A DNA stretch of 36,569 nt, taken from the NCBI GenBank assembly GCA_947631865.1, contig CANRNF010000024.1, positions 1 to 36,569 of the forward strand, read 5' to 3'. This DNA is from an uncultured Oscillospiraceae bacterium. Lineage in GTDB: Bacteria > Bacillota > Clostridia > Oscillospirales > Oscillospiraceae. The notes beneath the pieces were generated by a model that ran no database searches, was not told where the DNA came from, and saw nothing but the letters and a program-made list of their open reading frames with translations. Below are positions 31,113-36,569 of the stretch, piece by piece (the first letter of the stretch is position 1; each line of letters begins with the position of its first letter). A program made the position numbers and the translations under genes.

Positions 31113-31122
31113 CATTTTGGTA

Positions 31123-31151
31123 TTGCATTGTGTCATCGCAGGTGCTATAGT
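31123..31151 (+). promoter_or_regulatory. Promoter of the FMN riboswitch and ribU
   Basis: TTGCAT (31123-31128) and TATAGT (31146-31151) are 17 bp apart, with a TGC-extended -10. The transcript would begin just upstream of the RFN element. Confidence 0.7.
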
Positions 31152-31175
31152 ATAGCCGACAACCGAAAAGCGAAC

Positions 31176-31307
31176 GATGTCTTCAGGGCAGGGTGCAATT
31201 CCCGATCGGCGGTACAGTCCGCGAACGTGGCACGAGCGTGAGCAAGTGTCGCGCCGACCCGGTGGAACTCCGGGACCGACAGTGACAGTCTGGATGGAAG
31301 AAGATGT
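31176..31307 (+). ncRNA. FMN riboswitch (RFN element)
   Basis: The conserved core is visible: TCTTCAGGGCAGGGTG, AATTCCCGAT, CGGCGGTA, AGTCCGCGA, GACCCGGTGGAACTCCGGG and GACCGACAGT...AGTCTGGATGG...GAAGA. One arm is extended by a GAGCGTGAGC-type sequence, a variation seen in natural RFN elements. It precedes ribU. Confidence 0.96.
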
Positions 31308-31328
31308 GTTGAGCGGCGCTGTTTTTGT

Positions 31329-31346
31329 CGCGGGCATCTGCCCGCG
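31329..31346 (+). promoter_or_regulatory. Hairpin between the FMN aptamer and the terminator
   Basis: CGCGGGC (31329-31335) and GCCCGCG (31340-31346) form a perfect 7-bp hairpin with an ATCT loop. It could be part of the switching region; no pairing with the terminator arms is obvious, so its role is uncertain. Confidence 0.5.
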
Positions 31347-31364
31347 GCCATGGAACGCGGCCCC

Positions 31365-31412
31365 ATATTGACACCTGGAAGGCACACGAGCTTCCAGGTG
31401 TCCAATATTTTT
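31365..31412 (+). terminator. Terminator of the FMN riboswitch expression platform
   Basis: GACACCTGGAAG (31370-31381) and CTTCCAGGTGTC (31391-31402) form a perfect 12-bp stem, extended by ATATT/AATAT across a bulged C and followed by five T (31408-31412). The ribU ribosome binding site starts right after it. FMN binding would favour termination. Confidence 0.92.
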
Positions 31413-31428
31413 CGGGAGGTAACTTTCC

Positions 31429-32109
31429 ATGGACTCTCATCCCCGCGCCAACGCAAGACCCGCAAACGCCCACCGCCCCGCCACCGTAGGCATGCTCTGC
31501 GCCGTGGCCTATGCAGCTATGCTCATCGGCCAGATCGTTCCCCCCGTCCAGGGCATCCTCAGCTATGATCCCAAGGATGTGATCGTGGTCATCGGCGGCT
31601 TCATCTACGGGCCGCTCACCGCCGCGGCCATCTCCGTGATCGTCAGCTTCGTGGAGATGCTCACCGTGTCCAGCACGGGCCCCGTGGGCTTTCTCATGAA
31701 CGTGGTGTCCACCTGCTCCTTCGCTGTGCCCGCGGCCATCATCTACAAGAAGGCCCACAGCATGAAGGGCGCCATTGGGAGCCTGGCCGCCGGCGTAGCC
31801 GTCATGACGGCCATGATGTGCCTTTGGAACTACATCGTGACCCCCCTCTACCAGGGCGTGCCCCGGGAGGTGGTGGCCGGCATGCTGCCCACCGTGTTCC
31901 TGCCCTTCAACCTGGTGAAGGGCGCCATCAACGCAGGGCTGACCCTGCTGCTCTACAAGCCCATCGTCACGGCCCTGCGCAAGGCCCACCTGGTGGAGGA
32001 GTCCGCCAGCGACCATAAGGGCAAGGTCCACGTGGGCGCGCTCATCCTGGGCGCGGCTCTGGTGGTCACCGGCGTGCTGTTGATATTGGTCCTCCTGGGC
32101 GTGCTGTAA
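31429..32109 (+). CDS. ribU: ECF-type riboflavin transporter substrate-binding subunit RibU
   Basis: The 226-residue membrane protein (MDSHPRANARPANAH, then ATVGMLCAVAYAAMLIG) has about six helices. It carries RibU-like segments: SYDPKDVIVVIGGFIYGPLTAAAISVIVSFVEMLT, STGPVGFLMNVVST and FLPFNLVKGAINAGLTLLLYKP. It binds riboflavin for the shared ECF module. The FMN riboswitch immediately upstream supports the assignment. GGGAGG precedes the ATG by about 9 nt. A C-terminal extra helix (about 203-226) is longer than in some RibU proteins. Confidence 0.95.
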   Translation: MDSHPRANARPANAHRPATVGMLCAVAYAAMLIGQIVPPVQGILSYDPKDVIVVIGGFIYGPLTAAAISVIVSFVEMLTVSSTGPVGFLMNVVSTCSFAVPAAIIYKKAHSMKGAIGSLAAGVAVMTAMMCLWNYIVTPLYQGVPREVVAGMLPTVFLPFNLVKGAINAGLTLLLYKPIVTALRKAHLVEESASDHKGKVHVGALILGAALVVTGVLLILVLLGVL

Positions 32110-32129
32110 GACATCCAACAAATCAACAG

Positions 32130-32157
32130 GGCGGGAGCATCGAATGATGTTCCCGCC
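32130..32157. terminator. Terminator after ribU
   Basis: GGCGGGAGCATC (32130-32141) and GATGTTCCCGCC (32146-32157) form a 12-bp stem with one G-T pair and a 4-nt loop, followed on the plus strand by ATTATTTGTTT. It sits between ribU and a convergent small gene. Confidence 0.75.
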
Positions 32158-32158
32158 A

Positions 32159-32314
32159 TTATTTGTTTGCCCGGCAAATCTTGTATACGGAAAATGCGAG
32201 AAGCAGGACAGCGCCGACCAAGCGCATGATGTCCTGGGGGATCCCCTTCACAAAGAAGCTCCCCGCCAATAAGACCGCGCTCACTCCGCCCAATACAGAA
32301 AAGACCTTGTTCAT
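32159..32314 (-). CDS. 51-residue membrane protein of unknown function
   Basis: An ORF of 51 codons starts MNKVFSVLGG and ends KICRANK, with two hydrophobic stretches (about residues 4-22 and 31-46) separated by a short KGIPQD turn, so it is a predicted two-helix hairpin. GGAGG lies 9 nt upstream of the ATG. It is convergent with ribU across the shared terminator. It is too short for default gene-calling and I do not recognise a family. Confidence 0.65.
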   Translation of the reverse strand: MNKVFSVLGGVSAVLLAGSFFVKGIPQDIMRLVGAVLLLAFSVYKICRANK

Positions 32315-32403
32315 AGCATCGTTCCTCCGCAAGTCCCGGTGTGTCTCTCTTTTCCGTTATCATACCATGCCACGCCGTCCGGTTGCAAGGGGCCGGGGCG
32401 GCA

Positions 32404-32432
32404 TTGACTTTTGTCCTCCGCCATGCTATCAT
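32404..32432 (+). promoter_or_regulatory. Promoter of the 69-residue ORF
   Basis: TTGACT (32404-32409) and TATCAT (32427-32432) are 17 bp apart, with the start codon 26 nt downstream. Confidence 0.65.
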
Positions 32433-32458
32433 ATCGGACGGAAAGGGGGCGGACGCCC

Positions 32459-32668
32459 ATGGCACGGCAGATATCCACGGAAAAGCGCATCCTGCGGGAC
32501 GCCAAGCGCATGGTCCGGGGCGAAAAGGTATCCGACTTCCTCAACGACCCCAAGCAATACTTCCACCGCCGGCGGGTGGGCTACTACTACGACCGGCTCC
32601 TGTTCGCCACCCGGTGGCTCATCAACGACGAGCAGCGTCAGATCGACAGGTATTACGGACGAAGGTGA
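32459..32668 (+). CDS. 69-residue hypothetical protein
   Basis: The ORF encodes a small basic, aromatic-rich protein: MARQISTEKRILRDAKRMV, then DFLNDPKQYFHRRRVGYYYDRLLFATRWLINDEQRQIDRYYG. No signal peptide or membrane helix is seen. AAAGGGGG lies upstream of the ATG at normal spacing, there is a good promoter, and a terminator overlaps the stop codon, so it forms a complete single-gene unit. The Arg/Tyr richness would fit nucleic-acid or ribosome binding, but this is only a guess. Confidence 0.75.
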   Translation: MARQISTEKRILRDAKRMVRGEKVSDFLNDPKQYFHRRRVGYYYDRLLFATRWLINDEQRQIDRYYGRR

Positions 32669-32685
32669 ACCCCTCGTCCGTTTTT
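32655..32685 (+). terminator. Terminator overlapping the stop codon of the 69-residue ORF
   Basis: ACGGACGA (32655-32662) and TCGTCCGT (32674-32681) form a perfect 8-bp stem followed by a T run (32681-32685). The stop codon (32666-32668) is in the loop. Confidence 0.8.
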
Positions 32686-32699
32686 CATATGGGAATAAC

Positions 32700-32873
32700 G
32701 TGGTGCCAGGGCGGCCTCGCCCGTCGGGTGGGCGCACAGCCGACGGCGCTCCAAGGAGGCAGCATCCCTCGAACAAACATTGCTGAGCGTAGCGAAGACG
32801 TTTGCGAGGGCTGCTGTCGACGCAGGGAGCGCCATGGCACCACATAAGTGGGAGCGGCGAGGCCGCACTGGCA
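32700..32873 (+). repeat. Structured element with terminal inverted repeats and a four-way-junction fold
   Basis: TGCCAGGGCGGCCTCGCC (32704-32721) and its inverted copy at 32856-32873 match at 17 of 18 positions. The same region can fold as P1 (32700-32708 with 32835-32843), P2 (GGGCG/CGCCC, 32709-32722), P3 (GTCGG/CCGAC, 32723-32744) and P4 (GGCGCTCC 32745-32752 with GGAGCGCC 32826-32833). P4 is continued by CAGCA/TGCTG and CCCTCG/CGAGGG stems. Only one base is unpaired at the junction. A hairpin (32854-32866) follows. There is no ORF of its own. It may be a MITE-like repeat, a structured RNA or the 5' leader of the next gene. Confidence 0.7.
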
Positions 32874-32902
32874 TGTGTACGAAATTATGGAGGAAAACCG
32901 CC

Positions 32903-34135
32903 ATGGATATCGCCGTCATCGGCGGGGGCGCGTCGGGCCTGGCCGCGGCGCTGGCCGCCCGGGAGAGCCTGGACAACCGCGTCACGGTCTTTGAGCGCCA
33001 GAACCGGGTGGGTCGGAAGCTCCTGGCCACGGGCAACGGCCGGTGCAACCTGACCAACAGGGGCGCGTCTTTGGCCCACTATCACGGCCGGGACCCCGGC
33101 TTCGCGGGCCCCGCTCTGGCGCGATTCGGGCCGGAGGAGACCCTGCGCTGGTTCGCCTCTCTGGGCCTTGTGACCACCACGGAGCCATCCGGCCGGGTCT
33201 ACCCCGTCTCCGATACCGCCGGCAGCGTGGTGGACGTGCTGCGCCTGGCCCTGGAGGCCCGGGGCGGCGGGACTGTGTGCGCCATGCCCATCGCCCGCGC
33301 CGGGAGGCGGGACGGCCGCTTCCTCCTCACCGGTCCCGCAGGCGAGGAATATACCTGCGATAAGCTCATCGTCGCCTGCGGTGGGGCCGCCGGAGCCCGG
33401 CTGGGCGGCGTACTGTCCGGGTACGAGCTGCTGGGCGCCTTCGGCCACCGGCGGACGGAGCTCCGCCCCTCTCTGGTCCAGCTGAAGACCGACAACACCT
33501 GGACCCGGCCCCTCAAGGGCGTGCGTACCCAGGCCCAGATCTCCCTGGAACAGGATGGGACGATCCTGGCCGCCGCCGACGGGGAGATCCAGTTCACCGA
33601 CTACGGCGTCAGCGGCCCCGCCGCTTACGACATCTCCCGGGCCACCTCCCTGGCAGGTCCCGGCTGCACCGTGTGCGTCCGTCTGCTTCCGGAATTGGAG
33701 AAAGTTGACATAATTAGTTATCTTTCCGCTAAGAGAAACGATTTTCCCGACTATAAAGCGGAAAACATTCTGACAGGCGCTTTACATAATTCAATCGCCC
33801 GGGCGGTGCTCCGCCGGGCGGGGATACCCCTGGACGCACGGCTGTGGGCGTTGTCCGACGGGGCGCTGGAGCTGATCGCGGACACGCTTATACGCTACGA
33901 GCTGCCCCTCACGGGAACATTGGGCTTCGACGACGCCCAGGTCACCGCCGGCGGCGTGGAGACGGCCGGCTTTGACCCTGAGACCATGGAAAGCCGCCTG
34001 GTGCCGGGGCTGTACGCCTGCGGCGAGGTACTGGATATCGACGGGGACTGCGGGGGCTACAACCTGCAGTGGGCCTGGTCCAGCGGACGGCTGGCGGGCC
34101 TGGCCGCCGGAGGCCTGTTGGAGGACGACGCATGA
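32903..34135 (+). CDS. BaiN/HI0933-family FAD-dependent oxidoreductase
   Basis: The 410-residue flavoprotein begins MDIAVIGGGASGLAAALAA, an N-terminal Rossmann FAD motif. It has the family signature VGRKLLATGNGRCNLTN, FTDYGVSGPAAYDIS and a C-terminal CGEVLDIDGDCGGYNLQWAWSSG. Members are annotated as NAD(P)/FAD-dependent oxidoreductases or aminoacetone oxidase; BaiN is a bile acid pathway member, but the family is broad and the substrate here is unknown. The ATG at 32903 has GGAGG 8 nt upstream. It overlaps the next flavoprotein gene by ATGA. An internal patch near 33695-33800 is unusually AT-rich. Confidence 0.9.
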   Translation: MDIAVIGGGASGLAAALAARESLDNRVTVFERQNRVGRKLLATGNGRCNLTNRGASLAHYHGRDPGFAGPALARFGPEETLRWFASLGLVTTTEPSGRVYPVSDTAGSVVDVLRLALEARGGGTVCAMPIARAGRRDGRFLLTGPAGEEYTCDKLIVACGGAAGARLGGVLSGYELLGAFGHRRTELRPSLVQLKTDNTWTRPLKGVRTQAQISLEQDGTILAAADGEIQFTDYGVSGPAAYDISRATSLAGPGCTVCVRLLPELEKVDIISYLSAKRNDFPDYKAENILTGALHNSIARAVLRRAGIPLDARLWALSDGALELIADTLIRYELPLTGTLGFDDAQVTAGGVETAGFDPETMESRLVPGLYACGEVLDIDGDCGGYNLQWAWSSGRLAGLAAGGLLEDDA

Positions 34136-35694
34136 TCCGGCTGCGGAACGTGGCCCTGGGCCTGGATGATCCGGAAGACCTCCTGCGGGAGAAGGCCGAG
34201 CGGGCGCTGAAGACGAAAGTTACAGATATCAAAATCGTCCGGCGGGCGGTGGACGCCCGGCGGAAGTCGGACGTGCACTTTGTATATACAGTTGACATAA
34301 CTACCAACAACGAGGCCAGCGCCCTGGCCCACTGCCGGGACGCCGCCCCCGCTCCGGTGAACGACTACGCGCCCCCTGCCCCCGCATTCCTGCCGGACGA
34401 CCGGCCGGTGGTGGTGGGCTTCGGCCCGGCGGGCATGTTCGCGGCTCTGGCTCTCGCCATGGGCGGCCTGCGGCCCATCGTACTGGAGCGGGGCGAGTCC
34501 GTCCGGGACCGCGCCGCCAAGGTGGAGCGCCTGCGCCGGGAGGGCATCCTGGACCCGGACAGCAACATCCAGTTCGGCGAGGGCGGCGCCGGCACCTTTT
34601 CCGACGGGAAACTGAGCACCGGCGTGAAGGATAAACGCATCCCCTGGGTATTGGAGCAGCTGGTGGAGGCCGGGGCGCCGGGCGAGATAGCCTATGACGC
34701 CAAGCCCCACATCGGCACGGACCTGCTCCCGGGCGTCTGCGCCAATATCCGAAAGCGCATCGAGGAATTGGGCGGCGAAGTCCGCTTTTCCACGAAGCTC
34801 ACCGGCCTGCAGACGGCCGGCGGCCGCCTCACCGGGGCGGAGACCAGCGCGGGGACCATCCCCTGCTCCCGGCTCGTTCTGGCCTGCGGCCACAGCGCCC
34901 GGGACACGTTTGAATTTTTATGTAAACTTATACCCATGTCCCCCAAGGCATACGCCATGGGCGTGCGCATCGAGCACCTGCAGGCGGACACGGACAGGGC
35001 CCAGTACGGCCCCTTCGCCGGCCACCCCGCCCTCCCCCCGGCGGACTACGCCCTGGCGGCCGAGCTGCCGGGTGGCCGCCGGTGCTACACCTTCTGCATG
35101 TGTCCCGGAGGCGAGGTGGTCCCCGCCGCCAGCGAACCGGGGATGGTCTGCACCAACGGGGCCAGCCCCTATTTAAGAAATTATGTTAACTCCAATGCCG
35201 CCCTGCTGGCGGCCCTGTCCCCGGAGGACTTCCCCTACCCCGGCGTCCTGGGGGGCGTACAATGGCAGAGGGATCTGGAGCGCCGGGCCTATGAGGCCGC
35301 CGGGGGCGGTTACAGGGCCCCGGTCCAGACCGTGGGGAGCTTCCTCCACGGCGGTCCCTCCCGGTTCGGCCGGGTGCGTCCCTCCTACGAGCCGGGCACG
35401 GCGGCGATCGATCTGCACACCGTCCTCCCCCCTGTCATCACGGACACCATCGCCGGCGCGCTGCCCATTTTTGACCGGAAGCTCCGGGGCTTCGCCGCGT
35501 CCGACGCCGTGCTGACCGGACCGGAGACCCGGTCCTCCAGCCCGGTGCGGATGCTGAGGACGGACGCGCTCCAGTCCCCCGCCCTGGCGGGGCTCTACCC
35601 CTGCGGCGAGGGGGCCGGCTGGGCCGGCGGCATCATGAGCGCCGCCATCGACGGCCTTAAGTGCGCCGAGGCGCTGATCCGCGCCATAAGTTAA
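34132..35694 (+). CDS. FAD-dependent dehydrogenase, COG2509 type
   Basis: The 520-residue protein has an N-terminal domain of about 90 residues (RNVALGLDDPEDLLREKAERAL, VDARRKSDVHFVYTV). A Rossmann motif VVVGFGPAGMFAALALA follows at about residue 97, then SNIQFGEGGAGTFSDGKLSTGVKD, SPKAYAMGVRIEHLQ, FCMCPGGEVVPAAS and a C-terminal LYPCGEGAGWAGGIMSAAIDG segment that binds FAD. It belongs to a widespread uncharacterised family of FAD dehydrogenases; the substrate is not known. It is translationally coupled to the upstream BaiN-like gene (ATGA), so the two flavoproteins probably work in related redox steps. Several short AT-rich patches are seen. Confidence 0.88.
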   Translation: MIRLRNVALGLDDPEDLLREKAERALKTKVTDIKIVRRAVDARRKSDVHFVYTVDITTNNEASALAHCRDAAPAPVNDYAPPAPAFLPDDRPVVVGFGPAGMFAALALAMGGLRPIVLERGESVRDRAAKVERLRREGILDPDSNIQFGEGGAGTFSDGKLSTGVKDKRIPWVLEQLVEAGAPGEIAYDAKPHIGTDLLPGVCANIRKRIEELGGEVRFSTKLTGLQTAGGRLTGAETSAGTIPCSRLVLACGHSARDTFEFLCKLIPMSPKAYAMGVRIEHLQADTDRAQYGPFAGHPALPPADYALAAELPGGRRCYTFCMCPGGEVVPAASEPGMVCTNGASPYLRNYVNSNAALLAALSPEDFPYPGVLGGVQWQRDLERRAYEAAGGGYRAPVQTVGSFLHGGPSRFGRVRPSYEPGTAAIDLHTVLPPVITDTIAGALPIFDRKLRGFAASDAVLTGPETRSSSPVRMLRTDALQSPALAGLYPCGEGAGWAGGIMSAAIDGLKCAEALIRAIS

Positions 35695-35764
35695 AAGTTT
35701 TTGAAACATCCAAAGAAACTTTTTTCAAAAAGTTTCCTTGGCGGGGTTTGGGGCAGAGCCCCAA
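35694..35764. repeat. Pair of palindromes downstream of the flavoprotein operon
   Basis: The first, 35710-35741, has a CCAA-N-GAAACTTTTT arm facing AAAAAGTTTC-N-TTGG. A partial repeat of one arm (AGTTTTTGAAAC) lies at 35695-35706 and could form an alternative pairing. The second, TTGGGGC/GCCCCAA (35748-35764), has a 3-nt loop. From memory, sequences of this type (AAACTTTTTTCAAAAAGTTT followed by GGGGC/GCCCC) are widespread intergenic repeats in related Clostridia. Confidence 0.6.
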
Positions 35765-35777
35765 CGAAAAAATGCAC

Positions 35778-35816
35778 AAAAACGGCGCAGTGCTTTTCGC
35801 ACTGCGCCGCTTTTTT
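35778..35816. terminator. Bidirectional terminator before the small membrane protein gene
   Basis: CGGCGCAGTGC (35783-35793) and GCACTGCGCCG (35799-35809) form a perfect 11-bp stem with a 5-nt loop. On the plus strand six T follow (35811-35816), and on the minus strand five T follow (35778-35782). Confidence 0.92.
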
Positions 35817-35831
35817 CTGTGTGTCCGGCGT

Positions 35832-36146
35832 TTACTGGACGCCGTCTTTCAGCAGCTTTTTGTACTTTCTGCCAGTCACGAACGCATAGACCAGACCGGG
35901 GACGAGGGAACCGAAGAGGATGACCGCCCGGACGGTGGAGTTCATCTCCACGAACCCAACGATCAGCGTCGCGGCGATCCACAGCACGCCCAGAATGATC
36001 TCTCCTATGGCCATGTCGCGGCCATAGGCCCGGGACCAACTCTTCCCAGAGTATTTCACGGGTATCTTGATCTTGCCGAGCAGTCCGGCGACGCCGAACG
36101 CCAGGTCCATCGCGCCCAGAATCAGAAGGGTATAATCCAGGTCCAT
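35832..36146 (-). CDS. Small multi-pass membrane protein of unknown function
   Basis: The 104-residue protein starts MDLDYTLLILGAMDLAFGVAG and has three to four hydrophobic segments (about 5-24, 43-63 and 68-92) with a basic C-terminus (GRKYKKLLKDG). AAGGAGAGG precedes the ATG. It begins 22 nt after the pnp stop on the same strand, so it is probably expressed as the last gene of the pnp transcript and ends at the bidirectional terminator. I do not recognise its family. Confidence 0.75.
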   Translation of the reverse strand: MDLDYTLLILGAMDLAFGVAGLLGKIKIPVKYSGKSWSRAYGRDMAIGEIILGVLWIAATLIVGFVEMNSTVRAVILFGSLVPGLVYAFVTGRKYKKLLKDGVQ

Positions 36147-36167
36147 ATCTATCCTCTCCTTTTCATT

Positions 36168-36569
36168 TTAACCGTCGTTCCGGTCGGTGGGCAGGCCGGC
36201 CTGCTCCCGCTCCCGGATGGCGTCCTTGCGGCTCAGGTTCACGCGGCCCCGGTCGTCGATCTCGCTGACCTTGACCCAGGTCCAGTCGCCCACGTTGATG
36301 CAGTCCTCCACCTTCTCGGTGCGCTTGAACTCCAGGTCCTTGATGTGGACCATGCCGTCCTTGCCGGGCACCAGCTCGATGAACGCGCCGATGGGGATGA
36401 TGCGCACGCACTTGCCCCAGTAGAGCTTGCCCACCTCGGGCACGAAGACGATGTTGTCGATGATCCTCTTGGCGGCGCGGCAGGCCTCGATGTCCTCGGA
36501 GGCGATATAGATGGTGCCGTCGTCCTCGATGTCGATCTTGCAGCCGGTGTCGGCGGTGATCTTCTGGAT
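36168..36569 (-). CDS. pnp: Polynucleotide phosphorylase, C-terminal part
   Basis: The last 133 residues of the ORF are inside the window and the N-terminal part lies beyond its right edge. The visible part begins in the KH domain (IQKITADTGCKIDIEDDGTI, then ACRAAKRIIDNIV) and continues with an S1 RNA-binding domain (GKCVRIIPIGAFIELVPGKDG, VKVSEIDDRGRVNLSRKDA). The KH-S1 order and the characteristic IASEDIEACRAAKRII segment are those of PNPase. The enzyme degrades RNA phosphorolytically from the 3' end, as part of the degradosome in many bacteria. The C-terminal tail is short (EREQAGLPTDRNDG). Confidence 0.93.
   Translation of the reverse strand: MQKITADTGCKIDIEDDGTIYIASEDIEACRAAKRIIDNIVFVPEVGKLYWGKCVRIIPIGAFIELVPGKDGMVHIKDLEFKRTEKVEDCINVGDWTWVKVSEIDDRGRVNLSRKDAIREREQAGLPTDRNDG

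Noticed and set aside
29418..31430. A 670-codon minus-strand frame that spans the lipoprotein and the aldolase gene
   Set aside because: Only its last 165 codons (from 29915) form a convincing lipoprotein with a ribosome binding site; the rest is the antisense shadow of the aldolase gene and the FMN riboswitch.
32700..32873. A tRNA, T-box or known riboswitch at the four-way-junction element
   Set aside because: No tRNA acceptor/T-loop consensus, no CCA end, and none of the TPP, FMN, cobalamin, SAM, lysine or T-box core sequences is present.
32903..34135. Assignment of a bile acid role from the BaiN name
   Set aside because: The HI0933-like family is broad and no other bile acid genes are near, so the name only marks the family.

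Overview
The window looks like a chromosomal segment of a GC-rich Bacillota (Clostridia), most likely an Oscillospiraceae-type gut anaerobe. The pointers are strong AGGAGG-type ribosome binding sites, many ATGA-overlapping gene pairs, TPP- and FMN-riboswitch-controlled ECF vitamin transporters (ThiT, RibU), PadR/DUF1700/DUF4097 and PadR/DUF2812 modules, a PepV-type dipeptidase, QueH and a phosphoketolase. The taxonomic call is inference. No rRNA, tRNA, CRISPR array, transposase or phage gene was seen.

Region 1 (1-5.4 kb, mostly minus strand) is a regulatory and efflux patch: a truncated TetR gene, a second TetR coupled to a CPBP protease ORF that runs in frame into a VOC domain, a MATE exporter whose ribosome binding site lies in a perfect hairpin, an XRE regulator with a membrane zinc-ribbon tail, and a LacI-type regulator. 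The TetR/CPBP and XRE parts are visibly more AT-rich than the rest. The two TetR promoters share a 10-bp box.

Region 2 (5.49-12.78 kb, plus strand) is one tightly packed operon with all seven shikimate-pathway steps plus chorismate mutase and a prephenate/arogenate dehydrogenase: DAHP synthase, tyrA, aroB, aroA, aroC, chorismate mutase, an aroE-aroK fusion and aroQ. A consensus promoter drives a leader that encodes a 17-residue peptide with nine Phe/Tyr codons. A strong terminator and a mutually exclusive antiterminator pairing follow, so ribosome-mediated attenuation by Phe/Tyr is predicted.

Region 3 (12.8-19.4 kb) holds thiT with its TPP riboswitch, queH, a dCMP deaminase, a PepV-like peptidase, a ferredoxin-nitroreductase and a large SLH/transglutaminase lipoprotein. 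Region 4 (19.4-25.2 kb) carries two coupled COG0523-like P-loop genes (one with an extreme His/Asp tract, one with a DUF1980-like C-terminus), two PadR-controlled envelope or membrane modules with clear palindromic operators, and a small HMA metal-binding protein behind a DtxR-like site.

Region 5 (25.2-36.6 kb) contains a HAD phosphatase, prmA, phosphoketolase, a small lipoprotein, a threonine-aldolase-like enzyme, ribU with an FMN riboswitch, two small unknown genes, two coupled FAD oxidoreductases, a small membrane protein and the 3' end of pnp. A 170-bp element at 32.7-32.87 kb with terminal inverted repeats and a predicted four-way-junction fold is the least explained structure in the window. 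The best candidates for something undescribed are the Phe/Tyr attenuator, this element and the CobW/DUF1980 pair.
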